Positions 22,311 to 34,099 of a DNA stretch of 64,000 nucleotides are shown in pieces. The DNA is from Aquatica leii (taxonomy: Eukaryota; Arthropoda; Insecta; Coleoptera; Lampyridae): the NCBI GenBank assembly GCA_035610365.1, contig CM069436.1, positions 11,584,937 to 11,648,936 of the forward strand. The letters run 5' to 3'. How positions within the stretch are numbered: position 1 is the first letter of the stretch; each line of letters begins with the position of its first letter. The notes beneath the pieces were generated by a model. The model saw only the letters and a list, made by a program, of their open reading frames with translations, did no database searches and was not told where the DNA came from. Both the position numbers and the translations under genes were made by a program.

Positions 22311-23200
22311 ATACGTACACTTTTACATTATTTGTAATTATCTAAGTGTTTAAAAAATCAGTTTAGAATAATAAACAAATTAAAAATTAATTTTTTAATT
22401 TTTTTTTGAGTAATTGTTTTTTAATTTTTACACAAAAAAGTACAAAGCATTTTTAATAAATATTAGTTTTTATTTATTCTTTATAATATTTAGTAGAATA
22501 ATCGTGTTACAAGTTACAATCTACTTTTTAAATTAATTAAAACTTTGGCCTCAATTTTTAGATTAATTTAGGACCTGTAACTACTATAATCTTAAAGTTA
22601 TAATTAAAATTGCTGTTCAATATTTATCTTGTAAACTTGTGTATTTTTAATTGTATTTAAATAATTTAAGTCTAAACTTAAAATTAAAAAAAAATTAATA
22701 ATATAAAAATATCTTTAATCAATGTCTACTATTAATTATAGATTAAAAAAATACTATTTAATTTTTGTAACTTCTTAGTTACCACATTCAAAAATCAACA
22801 AAACTGTAAGAATAAACATTTTTTAAATTAAAACAAATAACATTTTAATAAATTTTATAATAGATTTTAATATTGTGTTTAAAGCAAATAAAATTTTTAG
22901 GATTGTGATTTAGGCAGTCACTGAAAATTTAAATTAACTTTTATTTGTTGTCTCGTTGTTTAACAAGATTTGATTTATAATAAGAATTTGACAATAAAAT
23001 ATTTTTTATTGCGTTTTAAAAGCGTGTGATTATTAATTTTTAAACATATAGGTACAGAATAACTTAAATTAAAATAATCAAATAATAATCATCAGCTATG
23101 CTCATAAACAGATTAAAACAGTGTAAACCTATTATGCAATCGTCAATATATCACGTAGCTCCACAGTTGGAGTAAAGAGCGCCCTTTGGGGCGTTTCACT
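22311..23200. other. AT-rich non-coding stretch
   Basis: No gene or element recognised; mainly A/T runs. Confidence 0.55.
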
Positions 23201-23219
23201 AGCATACAGATGTATACGA

Positions 23220-23670
23220 TGATGATGCTAGTCTCACGCACTATCTCGAGTCCGTCCGACTGCCGTAATTTTGTGTAGTAATGACTTCCATTGTTTTCCA
23301 TCCTTTCCTATTCTTTTTGCTTCGTTCCGGTTTAGTTAAGTTTGTTTGTTACTCATTCTTGTCTCTTTTCTAATATTTTTCAAAGCTTGTTGTGTTACAT
23401 TTTTCATTAAGTTTCTAAGAGTGTGGCCAATTTATCTTCATTTGCGCTTCTTCATTCTCTCTTCTATTTTTTCTAACTTCGTCATCTTTCATTAATTTTT
23501 GTTGCTAATTACATTTGGACAAAAAATTCCAGTTATAGTTCTAATGCATCTATCAATAAATGTTTGTAGTTTTTGTATTAGGTACGTTTTATTTGTTTTC
23601 CACGTCTGTAGCATATAGTAGTGTGCTTTTTACAGTACTGCAAAAGAATCAACTTGTGAACCAAGCCAAA
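23220..23670 (-). pseudogene. RTE/CR1-like LINE, 3' end of ORF2, decayed
   Basis: On the minus strand, fragments read YATDVENK, a Thr-Phe-Ile-like helix, KDDEVRKNRRENEEAQMKINWPHS and KNRKGWKTMEVITTQNYGSRT. These match in order the C-terminal tail of RTE-type LINEs, where a residue run of the form W-Lys-x-x-Gly-His-x-x-Arg precedes the last Arg-x-x-Trp block. The GATGATGATG tract at about 23218-23227 sits where the terminal microsatellite of such elements would be. Many stops and shifts; only the last 150 codons are present. Confidence 0.55.
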
Positions 23671-23763
23671 TTCTAAACTCCGTAGAAACAGAAATAGTCT
23701 CCGTATATAAAGGAAAAGGATCGTTACGGATGGTTAAGCTCGACCCTGATTGGGTTACGGTTG

Positions 23764-24209
23764 CTAAGGGGCGTGTTTTCGATAAATGACCGGGAACCAA
23801 AGAGGGGATAGCTCGAAACCATGATTGAGATTGAAGTTATTGGGGTGTTTGATGATTTCTATGCTTTTCCGGAATTTCCTGTTGAAAAAGAATGGAGATT
23901 TGGCAATCAACGAAACATTATCAAAATCTATCTTGTGACCTGTAGTAAAATGATGTTCAGCAACCGTAGACTTTGAAATATACCTTTTCCTTATACAACG
24001 ATCATGTTCTGAAATGCGAGTAATAACGAAACGACCGATTTCTCCAATGTAGACTAAACCACATGAACAAGAAATTTTGTATACACCTTGAGATGAAAGT
24101 GTAGGAAGTTTGTCTTTGGGAGAAGGAAAAATCTGAGAGATTTTGCCTGTTGAGTTGAATATGGGTTTAATACCATTCTTACAAAGAAGTTTACCTATTT
24201 GATTGATTG
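23764..24209 (-). pseudogene. Penelope-like GIY-YIG endonuclease fragment
   Basis: The minus strand is open for about 148 codons without a start codon: LLCKNGIKPIFNSTGK, then GVYKISCSCGLVYIGEIGR, ISEHDRCIRKR, STVAEHHFTTGHKIDF and a tail IEIIKHPNNFNLNHGFELSP ending at TAG (complement of 23764-23766). GVYK with YIG and the downstream Glu-His helix define the nuclease of Penelope-clade elements. The absence of stops is notable in so old a neighbourhood. The RT part is missing. It is from a different PLE lineage than the one at 15.5-19.0 kb. Confidence 0.88.
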
Positions 24210-25010
24210 ATTACGAAGAAAAGAAAGGAATTAGAAATATGTCCTAATGGAATAAAAATATCAGATATGATTACAAGCTGATTTAAAAGCAAAAGATGAA
24301 GATGGTCAAAAAAGCCAGATGAATTGTTGTATGATGAAGAGAATATTCTTAATACAATTTAGCCCCCAAAACCAATAAATAATAGTGGTTCTTTTGATGT
24401 ACCTGAAGTAGTTTGGAAGTAGACTTTTTTATGGCTTTTATCTGTTAAGGACTTACAAAATACATAAAAATCACTTTTTAAGTACATTCTGCTATTATGT
24501 TTAGTTACCAACGTTTATTTTTTTAAGTTTACTAATTAGTAGGTAGATAACTGTATCATATTTGAATATATGAATTTATTTTCAAGTTTTTCTGTTTATA
24601 ATACAAACTAAAATCTTTTTTAAATTCATATTAATGTTTTAGCTTATGTAAATGACTTATACACTGCGCAAAGAAAAAAAAAGAAAATCTACCCTGCAAC
24701 CTTAATTTGCATGTGATATATATTTAATTGTTCGGATAAATTCAAATTAGTGTTAGCAATATATTTTTATACGTTCATAACGTTGCCCAGATACCTCGTA
24801 ATTATTAAAATCTATTTGCACAGTATTTTAAAAGCAGTGGCTCATCTACTTTACTTTTATGGTTAACTGGGCCACCTGAAGGATGAAAAAAATTTTTTTT
24901 GTTAGCGAGTTATTTTTTTTAATAAGTTTTGAGTACTTTCAAAGCAATGCTAAAGGTCTAACCTAAATTGATTTGTTTTGTTCTCCGGTAACTGCTTAAA
25001 GTTTTATCTT
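24210..25010. other. Non-coding stretch
   Basis: I recognise nothing here; no reading frame with family similarity. Confidence 0.5.
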
Positions 25011-25019
25011 GTAAAATGG

Positions 25020-25800
25020 TGGCTCATTCTGACGTGGAAAACAAAATAGTTAAAGAAGTGAAACATGTTTTGGTTTATTTAAGGTTGGCTAATAAGAATG
25101 CTGATATTAGCGGTATCGATCAACTATCGATTTGAGTTTGCCATCTAGGTTGTAATAAAAATGATAAAAAACAAATGATTTGTGAGAAATTCCTCGGATA
25201 TGTGCCGCTACAAAAGTGTAACGCAAAAGCCATTTTGCAAACCATTATTGACTTTCTCCATAATTGCAATTTGGATTTAAATAAACTTGTTAGTTAAAAA
25301 TACGACTGCTGTGCTGCAATGGCTGGTCATATAGGTGGTGTTTAGAACATTATTAGTGGCAAATATTCTGCAGTTCTATTTAAGTACACTAATATAAGAA
25401 ATTTTTTTAAAAACCATAGGTTGTGACACTAATTGATGCATATTCTGCCAAACTGGAACCGGTGTGCAACCAATTACAAGAAGCAAATACTAGTATAAAA
25501 GCAATACACAATTACGTGAAATTAACGAACGTCTAACCACGATAATGATGATATGGAATTTGCAGTCATTTTTAAGTTTTTTAAAGCTCAAATGCATGTT
25601 AAATTTACGCGTTCTCGAGTAGTAGCAAGACAGGCTTACGGATTAAATCAATTATCTAAAAATGTAGAAAAGTCTTTCAGTCATCCCATATTTAGAATAT
25701 ATAATTTCTACTCTAAAATTTTCTTCAATGCACTAAAAAGCATTTTCGCTTATGCAGCTCCACCCAAAAGATATAAAAAAAAAAACATTTGTATTCTTTA
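25020..25800 (+). pseudogene. hAT-type transposase (DUF4371-like) relic
   Basis: Fragments in shifting frames give EKFLGYVPLQKCNAKAILQ, IIDFLHNCNLDLNKLVS, YDCCAAMAGHIGGV and SGKYSAVLF, which is the core of the hAT transposases carrying the DUF4371 and TTF-type zinc finger, where the pattern is Gly-Tyr-Asp-Gly-x-x-x-Met-Ala-Gly. After an internal deletion it resumes with YSAKLEPVCNQLQEANTSIK and then MEFAVIFKFFKAQ through ARQAYGLNQLSKNVE (frame 25553-25858). Many stops. No terminal repeats were found. Confidence 0.78.
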
Positions 25801-25859
25801 TTATGGCAGCAGATATAGAAAACCTTTACATAATTTTATTGCAGAGACTATTACGTAGT

Positions 25860-26520
25860 ACAAGATAGTGAAGACAAATAAAAGAAGTGACGCGGTTTTA
25901 AATGAACTCCTTGATGAATACGAAAATATGATTGTTTAAACCACTCCAATTAATTCAACGGTCTAACGATTCCAGTAACAGCATGTAGCAATGAAAGCAC
26001 ATTGAGCTGGTTACAACGTAGAACAATTAGAAACGCAAAGCTAAACGACTTGTGCATTATCTGTGTTTATAAGAATAGAGTAAAGGAAGACACTAAATTC
26101 ATTAACAAGATGATGAACAAACTTGAAGCATCTGAAATTCATCTACAAATCTGTAAAATTTATGAAAAAAACATTATGAGTGATAGTATGGTAAGAAATG
26201 GGTTAAACCTTTGATTGGTAACAGCAACAATAACGAGGAACGAACTCCGCGCCCATTTGTCATCACTGACGATTTGTTGCAAAAAGTTGACAAAAAAGAG
26301 AAAGAGTACAAGCGTTTAACAATCTCTTTGTTATCTGAAAGTTTTTCTTAATGTTTATGAAGTGTTATGAATCGATCCGATTATAATAACAAGATCTACA
26401 ATCTTCTCGCAGACAGGTCATATAAAATAATTTTCAAACCTTTTAGTGAATTGTGTTTGCTTAAGTCAATCACAAAATCTTTCTAAAATAGTTAAATTAT
26501 CTAAGCATTCCTTGCTTTTG
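25860..26520 (+). other. Unassigned stretch with small open frames
   Basis: Two short plus-strand frames are open (26002-26214, with LNDLCIICVYKNRVKED; and about 26215-26351, with ERTPRPFVITDDLLQKVDKK). I do not recognise either family. The Cys-x-x-Cys in the first recalls cysteine-rich proteins encoded by some insect repeats, but this is not enough to name it. Likely element-derived debris between the hAT and PLE relics. Confidence 0.35.
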
Positions 26521-26535
26521 TGATCCTGCATTTTG

Positions 26536-26889
26536 TATTAAGGAGCATGAAAAGTATAGTCGTCTTAAACAATCTTTAAAGTTAGTGGTAGTGGAACACG
26601 TACTAGAAACGGTCATCAAGTTATGTTTAAAAACACTAAAATTTTGTCGAATGTTTCTAATTACTATCAGCGAAGAATTAGGAAATCCATTAAACTAATA
26701 AAAAATCTCTTCAATATTAACCAAGATTCTAGTTTTCCTTTACCGGAGATTAGAAAACCAGTTTTCTCAATCGGAGGCCGGTCTATAAAAGCGAGATTTC
26801 ACGGCGCAATCAATCAGTTTGTTCTGCGCTCTAAAAATGTCCACTGCGACGTGTCACAAAAGCTCAGCTTGTGTGATAACCACAACTAG
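26536..26889 (+). pseudogene. Penelope-like endonuclease C-terminus and start of terminal repeat
   Basis: IKEHEKYSRLKQSLKLVVVEHVLE is followed, after a one-base frameshift, by NGHQVMFKNTKIL, NYYQRRIRKSIKLIKN and NINQDSSFPLPEI. These blocks parallel the minus-strand PLE fragment at 23764-24209 (EHDR, VAEHHF, TGHKIDF, KSIEIIKHPNNFN). From about 26770 the frame runs into GC-richer DNA resembling the terminal repeat of a PLE with a core promoter. The GIY-YIG motif itself lies upstream and is lost. Confidence 0.78.
26784..26818 (+). promoter_or_regulatory. Core promoter-like TATA and initiator in a PLE terminal repeat
   Basis: TATAAAAG (26784-26791) is followed 32 bases downstream by TCAGT (26814-26818), a spacing typical of TATA and initiator elements in arthropod promoters. 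It sits just after a PLE nuclease relic, where PLE terminal repeats carry internal promoters. Activity cannot be judged from sequence. Confidence 0.4.
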
Positions 26890-26899
26890 GGAATTATCT

Positions 26900-28440
26900 A
26901 GATTGGAAAATTGTATTTTAAACACAACCCGACAAACCTGAATTCTACTATATAATAACTTTGTTATTATAACAAACATTTTTGAAGTAATTAAACATCA
27001 AACGACAACCACGATAAATTATTATTTTTCAATTAAATAAAGAATAAAAAATATTTAAAAAAAGAAAATAAAAAAATAAATAATAATAAATATTAACTTT
27101 AAAACGAATAAATGCAATGTCTCATATGTCCGCTTAGTTTAAAAAAATTTTATTGAGTGCAAAAAAGATTAAATAAGTGCATAAATGCAATATTGTAGAA
27201 TATTAAATAGTAATGTGTAAACATTCTGCTCAAATTAATTTTTTGTTACAACTTATTATTTAGGTAGATATGAAGGGATCTGTCTCAAACTCAAAGTATA
27301 TACATATGTATGACATAGTCAACAAAATTTTACAATAAAAAATTTAAAACGTTATATAATTATAACTTATAATGCAATCAAATAAATGTAAATGTTTACA
27401 TAATTGTGTTTTGTTGATTAAATACTTAAAACATTGGATTTTTTGCGTTTTACTTTTGTATTTTTATGTTTACAAAAAATTGTTTTCTCAAGGTCGACAA
27501 GTTTTACTGATCTCTTGTATTTTTGTACTCTTTGTCTAATACGCACTTTTCTTTATGCCACTAAGTTGTGTTTGCAGCAGGTACCTACTTGAATTTAACA
27601 TAAGTAATTTTTTTTATTATAACATTAAATCTCATTTTTAATTGTATAATTTGCCATTTTTGCAATTTTTAATTTAGGATTACTCAAATTTAGATTTTTT
27701 AGTTTGAAATGGTAATTTAACTCTATAAATAACATTATAATAATGCTAATCCATTAAATTCGTTGTCTCAAAATAAACAAATCGGAGTACCTACTTAATA
27801 TATTCAATTTAATAACTAGATTATTACAGAAATTTTAAATATTGCTTCTATTTAACAGCAAATTATCAGTTTCAAGCTATTGTATGTAATAAACTGCCGA
27901 TGAAAAGTAAAGAATCAAGATGTTGAAGATTTAGAAAAACCAAAAAAAATAAAACATAAGTTGCAATTACCACTTTTAGAAAGAATTTTGATTTTTTTTA
28001 TAGCGATACAAAAAAACTTCAGGCGATAGCTTTATACTCAAGTTTTAGAAGAAAGAATAAATTATCATTTTGTAGCACAATAAAAATTTACTAAGTTATT
28101 TTAGGTAAGCTGTAAATATACTTTAAAATTAATATACTTAGTATTCATCTTTGTTAAAGCAACCGCTGTGCCGAAGAAAAATTATTACCTTTTAGTTAGT
28201 TTTATGTATTATTGCTTTTTGTATGATAATTAATGATTTATTTTTAATTTACTATAATTTTTGTTTCTTATTTTTATCTTATTCATTGCTGAAAATAATA
28301 ATTTTAGTACATGTAAAAAACTTGTCAATATTTTTTGTAGACAATAAAGAATAAATAAGTTACTAAATTATTATAAAATTTATTACTAACAGTTAATCTA
28401 TTTAATATAAAATAAAGATTGATTTTGAATCTAGAACAAT
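26900..28440. other. AT-rich non-coding stretch
   Basis: No gene or recognisable repeat seen. Confidence 0.55.
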
Positions 28441-28720
28441 TGTTGGTGATTAATGTAGGACAAATGCAGGTTGCCAATAAATAATAGAAATTGGTTCTCA
28501 ATGTAAAACTGATACACGTCACCAATGTAGAATAGATGTCGGTTACCAATGCAAAACTAATATAAGTTATCAATGTACAATAGTTGTCAATTTTCAATTT
28601 AAAATAGATGTTGGTTTACAATGTATAACCTAGATAAGTCGCCAACGTAGAAAACACATTGGTCATCAAGCTAGGACCAATATTGGTTGCTAATGTAGAA
28701 TACAGATTGTTGCCAATATA
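28441..28720 (+). repeat. Degenerate minisatellite, about 12 copies of a 24-bp unit
   Basis: A unit close to TTGGTTACCAATGTAGAATA plus four bases recurs about every 24 bases, with variants such as TTGGTTCTCAATGTAAAACT, TCGGTTACCAATGCAAAACT and TTGGTTGCTAATGTAGAATA. On the minus strand it gives an open frame with an imperfect eight-residue repeat (Leu-Val-Thr-x-Ile), which I read as a by-product of the 24-bp period rather than a gene. Confidence 0.8.
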
Positions 28721-29018
28721 TATACTATATATGAAAGTGTTACATTTTAATGTTGCACCAATATTGATAGTCTATCTCAATCCTATCTGGTTGTGCTACT
28801 AGGGAAGGATGGATTTTTGGCAGGCTCTATAAAATATTTTATTAGTAAAAAAAAGTTTCTAATTACCAGGACGAAATGAACAAACTTTTATGAGAAATGC
28901 GTTAGATTTGTATCAACGTCTGTTAACCTTATTAACTTCATGGAGAAAAACATTTTTCGGTGGGTTCAAAATGAACAAATCTGACAACCTGAAGGCATTG
29001 CTGAATTTAATTCATTAT
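28721..29018. other. Short unassigned spacer
   Basis: The last part (from about 28865) may be further upstream remains of the DDE transposase fragment that follows, but the similarity is too weak to call. Confidence 0.35.
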
Positions 29019-29172
29019 CGAAACCTCTATTTTTAGAGCTATCCCGACAACATTATTTTGAAAAAAGATACTTGTTGCAAAAGATTTGAGAGGAAATAAT
29101 GTAAAATTTGTATGGTTTCCGGTGACCCACTGTGAATTTAATCTTAGAGAACTGATATTGGCTTACGTTTAA
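29019..29172 (+). pseudogene. IS630/Tc1-superfamily DDE transposase, C-terminal fragment
   Basis: The stretch reads LELSRQHYFEKRYLLQKI and, after a frame change, NNVKFVWFPVTHCEFNLREL. This parallels a common insect transposase C-terminus of the form LPPYHCELNPIEL, where the final Glu is catalytic. Here Pro-Ile-Glu has become Leu-Arg-Glu. Only about 50 codons remain. Confidence 0.5.
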
Positions 29173-29633
29173 AATATATATATTATAAAACCAAAATTTT
29201 CTTTATATTTTTTGTGCGAATTAAAAAACAAACACATTTTTCTAATTTTGAATAACAATTTATTAACATGTTTTAAATAAACATAAGACATACTATATCG
29301 TCAAATTTTTAGGTAATACATGTTTTGAATAAAAATGCCGAAATTATATTTGCAAAATTATTTAAAAAGTATTTGTTACGTCTAAATTTTAACTATTAAT
29401 GTAATTTATTGAAATGTGTGTTCTGATAGTCACATTATTTTTGTATGTAGGATGTATGAACCTGGCTTATCAGACCCGGAGTAATGTTTGGTTATAAGAA
29501 TATGCAGCGTTTGTTACTATAATTTATAAACAATTTTTCTTATATAATAATTAATAAGTACCAACGATACTTGTTTTTTGCTATAAAATAACTGTTTATT
29601 TTTTCAATTTCTTAATTTGAATGTTGGTCCGGT
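29173..29633. other. AT-rich spacer
   Basis: Nothing recognised. Confidence 0.5.
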
Positions 29634-29815
29634 TTATGTACCGGATGTGCATCCTAGAGTTAAGCGGATTAACAAATACCTCACTTATTAATGATGTGTT
29701 GTCAATGAAAGTGCATTAATGCTCATTTTAAAGACATTTAATAGCAATGATCGTATTGACATCTATAAATATACCTTGAGGTTGTGGCTTTTTGTTTGTC
29801 GTATAAATACAAAAA
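29634..29815 (+). repeat. Direct copy of the left end of the Tc1-like element
   Basis: ACCGGATGTGCATCCTAGAG, then TTAAGCGGATTAACAAATAC and CTCACTTATTAATGA here match 30016 onwards (ACCGGATGTGCATCTTAGGA and so on), with a shared tail TTGTATAAATA or TCGTATAAATA. It looks like a solo or partial terminal sequence of the same element family, about 380 bases upstream of the full copy. Confidence 0.7.
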
Positions 29816-30013
29816 GGTGATTACCATTATTAAATTGTATGTGTTTCTTAAAATTATACGAAGAGACTTAAATATTACTCTAAAACAAGCGCTTTATGAA
29901 ACCACAACTGCTTTTATGTTTTTGTCTAAATTAATAAACAATTCTACCGGATTATATTATTTTTATTTTATTTTTTATTTTTTATATAGATTCTTTAATT
30001 CTATTTAATTTAA

Positions 30014-31690
30014 TTCTACCGGATGTGCATCTTAGGATTAAGCGGATTAATAAATACCTCACTTATTAATGAGCTTCATAATTACCTGTTGTAAATATAT
30101 CATCAAGTTATAGCCTTTTGTTGTATAAATATAAATTTTTCATTTACAAAATTGTAACATAAATTGGGAGTTCCTAGTGGTAACATCATCATTGTTTATG
30201 TGATTATAATGTTTTGTGAATATGCCTCGAAGATTAAGACAAATGGATTTTACCTTAGAATAGAATAGAAGAAGAAGTATTGTTGGGATGGCACAAGCAA
30301 GAATGTCACCTCGAACAATATCACAACATGTTGACTTATCGCTAAGCATTTTTCTAAAGTATATTTTTTACATTGCATTGTAACACAGTCAGCATGCATT
30401 AAATATGATCACTAACAATACTATTTTATAAGATATTGGAATCTATTAAATTGACGTCAAATTTTTAAATACATATATCATGTACAATGGTTTTTAATAT
30501 AGTACTAATGATAAATGTAATCTAATACTAAAAACTTAACATTTTGTAGATTAAACAAATCCGGCGATGGATTACGAAAGGTCAGGAAGTTGGTAATAAG
30601 CCACTTGTAAGCAACAGACCACCTAAGCCTAGAATTACTTACTACTCGGCTATACATTACAAAATCAACTTGACAAAAAATAAAGGAAACGCTGAATATT
30701 AATTGCTTTGTTTCCACCATTCAGAGACGTTTACACGAATCAAATTTACATTGTAGCAAAACCGGCAAGTAAACCTTACATTACAGAGCGTCATGCTGCA
30801 GCTCGGTTCCGCTTTTATAGCCAATATTTAAATTTGGATTGGAGTACTGTTATCTTTACAGATGAAAAAATATTTTCTAGCACTGATCAATGTCGAACTA
30901 CAGTGTGGAGACCACAAAACACTCGTTACAATATAGAACATGTTTTGCCCAATAGGCAAAGTGGTAGAGTGACAGCTGGAGTGTGGGGATGGATATCTCA
31001 AGCGGGTGCAGGAGAGTTAGTGCAAGTGACACCACCTCGATTTACTTCAGAACAATACCAGAATATTTTAGATAATATTTTGATACCTTCTGTGAGAAGA
31101 ATCTTTCCACAAGATGAGCTGGAAATTATTGAAGTAGTCCATGATAATTCTTCTATTCATGCAGCACAAAATGTTAGAAAAGTTGAAATAATTGAATGGC
31201 CAGCAAAATCACCAGATTTGAACCCGATTGAAAATATGTGCGGTGCAATGATCAGAAACTGGGATAGTAATATTCAATTTAGAACACCTGAAAGTATTAT
31301 CCTACATTCACAATTAGTTTGGGAAAGATTTCGGTGATCGCAGTTGTGTGAAAACTGAAAATTTAGTAAACTCTATGCAGTTTAGATTAGAAGCATGCAT
31401 ACAAAATAATGGTTATTACACAAAGTATTAATTATTTCTATACAACTTTTGTATTGTTATTGTTTTTTATATAATAATATGTTTTTTATTTAATTATATT
31501 ATTAAAATAAACTACAGCATGAACTGTAATTATAAACGTATGCTTATTTTTTAACATTTTGTTAACGCATAAGTGAGTAATACCTAAATAATTATTATTA
31601 AAATAAAAATAATAATAATGAATACAAAAATGTAATTATAATACTCATTATGAGTGAAGTATTTAACCGCCTAAACAAAAAAAATTGTGA
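30014..31690 (+). mobile_element. Tc1-like DNA transposon with intron-containing transposase, defective
   Basis: The left end (ATTAAGCGGATTAATAAATA, CCTCACTTATTAATGAG from about 30033) matches in inverted orientation 31600-31680 (TTAGGCGGTTAAATACTTCA, CTCATAATGAG on the minus strand), giving imperfect terminal repeats around a Tc1-type transposase. The repeats are diverged, so the exact termini and any TA duplication are uncertain. Confidence 0.7.
30222..31430 (+). pseudogene. Tc1-like transposase, two exons, broken
   Basis: Exon 1 (30222-30341) reads MPRRLRQMDFTLE, a TAG, then SIVGMAQARMSPRTISQHVDLS. It stops at TTATCG followed by CTAAG, where the related copy at 57129 has TTATCG followed by GTAAG. 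Exon 2 begins after TTTTGTAG at 30549 with KQIRRWITKGQEVGNKPLVS. A frameshift near 30697 precedes the main frame (30708-31337) with YITERHAAARFRF, VIFTDEKIFSS (first Asp 30861-30863), VWGWISQAGAGELV, HDNSSIHAAQ (second Asp) and WPAKSPDLNPIENMCG (Glu). Only 28 residues separate the last two acids, about six fewer than usual, so a small deletion lies in the catalytic core. The frame ends VWERFR then TGA. Confidence 0.87.
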
Positions 31691-33930
31691 CTATGTGAAC
31701 AAAAGTTTAAATAAATTACATTATATTGGCAGAAATATTTATTCTTATACCGGAAAATTCGGTTTGATAGTATCATTTATATTTAAACGAAATTAAAGTA
31801 TAAAAGTTTCACTTTATTTATAAATAATTTTGCACATACAGAAAAATATTAATAGTACCTATGTAAAATTGTTTTTATAAAATCAGTAATTAGAATATTA
31901 TTTACAATTTACCTTAATTTTAAACGTTCAAAATTTTACTATCAATAAGTATGTATCTAAAATTATAGAAAGAAATGTGTTTTTTTATTCGCATAAAAAT
32001 ATAAAAACGGTAATAAAAGTAATACTATTTTTTTTATGGTTTGAGAAATACATGTACAATTTAGTAATGGCAATCCCTCTTTATTTACAAGACAAAAAGA
32101 AATAACCTCAATATTTACAAGTATAAATACTGGTAATACTATTAGAATGTGACGGAAATGCGGTAATGTTCATTTTAGAGACATTTGCAATGACTATGGC
32201 TGTACATATGTATGCCGCTCTATAGTAATGTTAAAACTTATTTAAAGACTGTACAAGGTTGTCTCAAATTATATGTCGCTTACGTCAATTCTTACGTGCA
32301 TGTAAGCAATGCGTCTATGTTTAATATAGATATTAATTAAAAGCCATTATTAAAGTGTTTAACAAAGAAATTTTTTACTTTGAACAAGTATATATAAAGA
32401 CTATATCAACTTAGAGAAATCCAGTTTTAACAGGAATTTGACAAAATTGAGATTACTGTTGTTTATGTATTACATACAGAATTTAAAAAAAAATTGTAAG
32501 TATTTTAAGTAGCAACTTTTTGTAATGTGTGCTAAAAACACTAAGGAAAAGTATAAAATTTAAATATGATGTAAGATAAAATTCCGATAGTGACTTATAG
32601 CAAAAATGCTATTTTTCATAATAAATAAATTGTCTTTGATTGTGCATTATGTTTAAGATAATAACGCACAAAACCAATTACTAGTAGAAATGTTTTGATT
32701 AATATTTTTTAATTGAAATTTATAAAAATTGTAGAAATTTTTAAAAATGTGTTGGCCACGTTGATAGCAAAACACTTTTAATTTTACTACGAAAACATTA
32801 CATTTGTTAATTGTTTATATTACTCTGTTTAAGGGCTAATTTTTAATTTGAATGTGTCATTAAAAATGCATTAGAAACTGTCGCTCGCTCCAAAAACGTA
32901 TTACTGTGTAGAAGTAGTAATGAACTAAATAAATCCTGTTGGATTACCGAGCCTATCATCAACATATCCTGTTAAGGATTATGTAGTTTGCATCAAACAT
33001 AATTCACGCATTGTTTCGCTTGAAGGTTTGAAAACTGCATAATAAAGTAAATACTAATTAGAATATGAATTTATTTGTGACAGTACTCTTACAAGGTCTA
33101 GAATCTATGTATAAATTAAACATTTAAGAATTTTGATTAAGCGCTAAAAAACGTTTTAATGATGTCCTTTTGTTTGGACTTAATGACGTATAATTATCTT
33201 CAAAGAATACGTTAGCAATAAATCTGCCTTTTAAATTACGTTCTACCGTTTCAGTATTTTTATGACAGTGGTTTGTACTGGTTAATTATTTTACTTGTTT
33301 TGCTACTCGTTTGGTTTATTTATTTATTAATAAAATTTATTTTATTTGTATTGATATTATTTTAAAAGCACTAATCAATACTCATTGAATTTCAAATCAG
33401 GCAGAGTAACAGTTGATGAAAGAAAAAACTCCACAATTCAATCAAAAAAAGTTTAGCAAATATATTTTCACTTAGTTATTAAAATTAGTTTTTTTGTTTT
33501 TAGTAAAGATTTATTTTTTGGCTGAATTTTAAACGCGCTGAGAACTTGAACATTTAGATTTAATGTGTTTACGTATTGTTTTCTTATTAAGGGTGTACAC
33601 AAAATTGCTTAAACGTATTCTGATGATACAAAGTAGCCTTTGGGATAAGGTTGTAATTATTTCCGAATTTCAACGTTGATTCAACTACCTAGAAATAATA
33701 TGCGTAGGATGCTTCAAACTTCTTAGAAAATATAAATTATATTGAATAATAATAAAAACAAATGATTATTTTGTAACTGTTACATTAAATTCTTTTTGCA
33801 GTATTAAAAACTTTTTGTGAGTATAAAAATAAACTTAAAAGTTTACATCTAATATTATTGAGAAAGATTTTTAGTTTTTTACATTTTTTAAGTATGCAAA
33901 CAACAGGGTGTTGCATATGGTATAAGCGAG
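31691..33930. other. AT-rich non-coding stretch
   Basis: No gene or element recognised. Occasional short phrases recall the region around 29.7 kb (for example GTTCATTTTAGAGACATTTG at 32168 and CTCATTTTAAAGACATTTAA at 29721), so another fragment of that repeat may lie near 32.1-32.2 kb. Confidence 0.5.
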
Positions 33931-34099
33931 GTGATATCAATTATTATTGCAAAGTAGTATAAAATGTAAATAAACCGAGTAAGTACAGACCAATACTAAA
34001 TTTAACTGTTATTGAACATTGTGAAGACCAAAGAGACGTATTCATAAGAAGCAAGAAGACTACTAGGTCACCAAAAATAAAAACCAATCCTAAAGAACG

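Noticed and set aside
28325-28597. 90-codon minus-strand frame as a gene
   Set aside because: It is produced by the 24-bp minisatellite period and has no other coding feature.
28441-28720. CRISPR-like array
   Set aside because: Units are contiguous and degenerate without spacers, and the DNA is eukaryotic.
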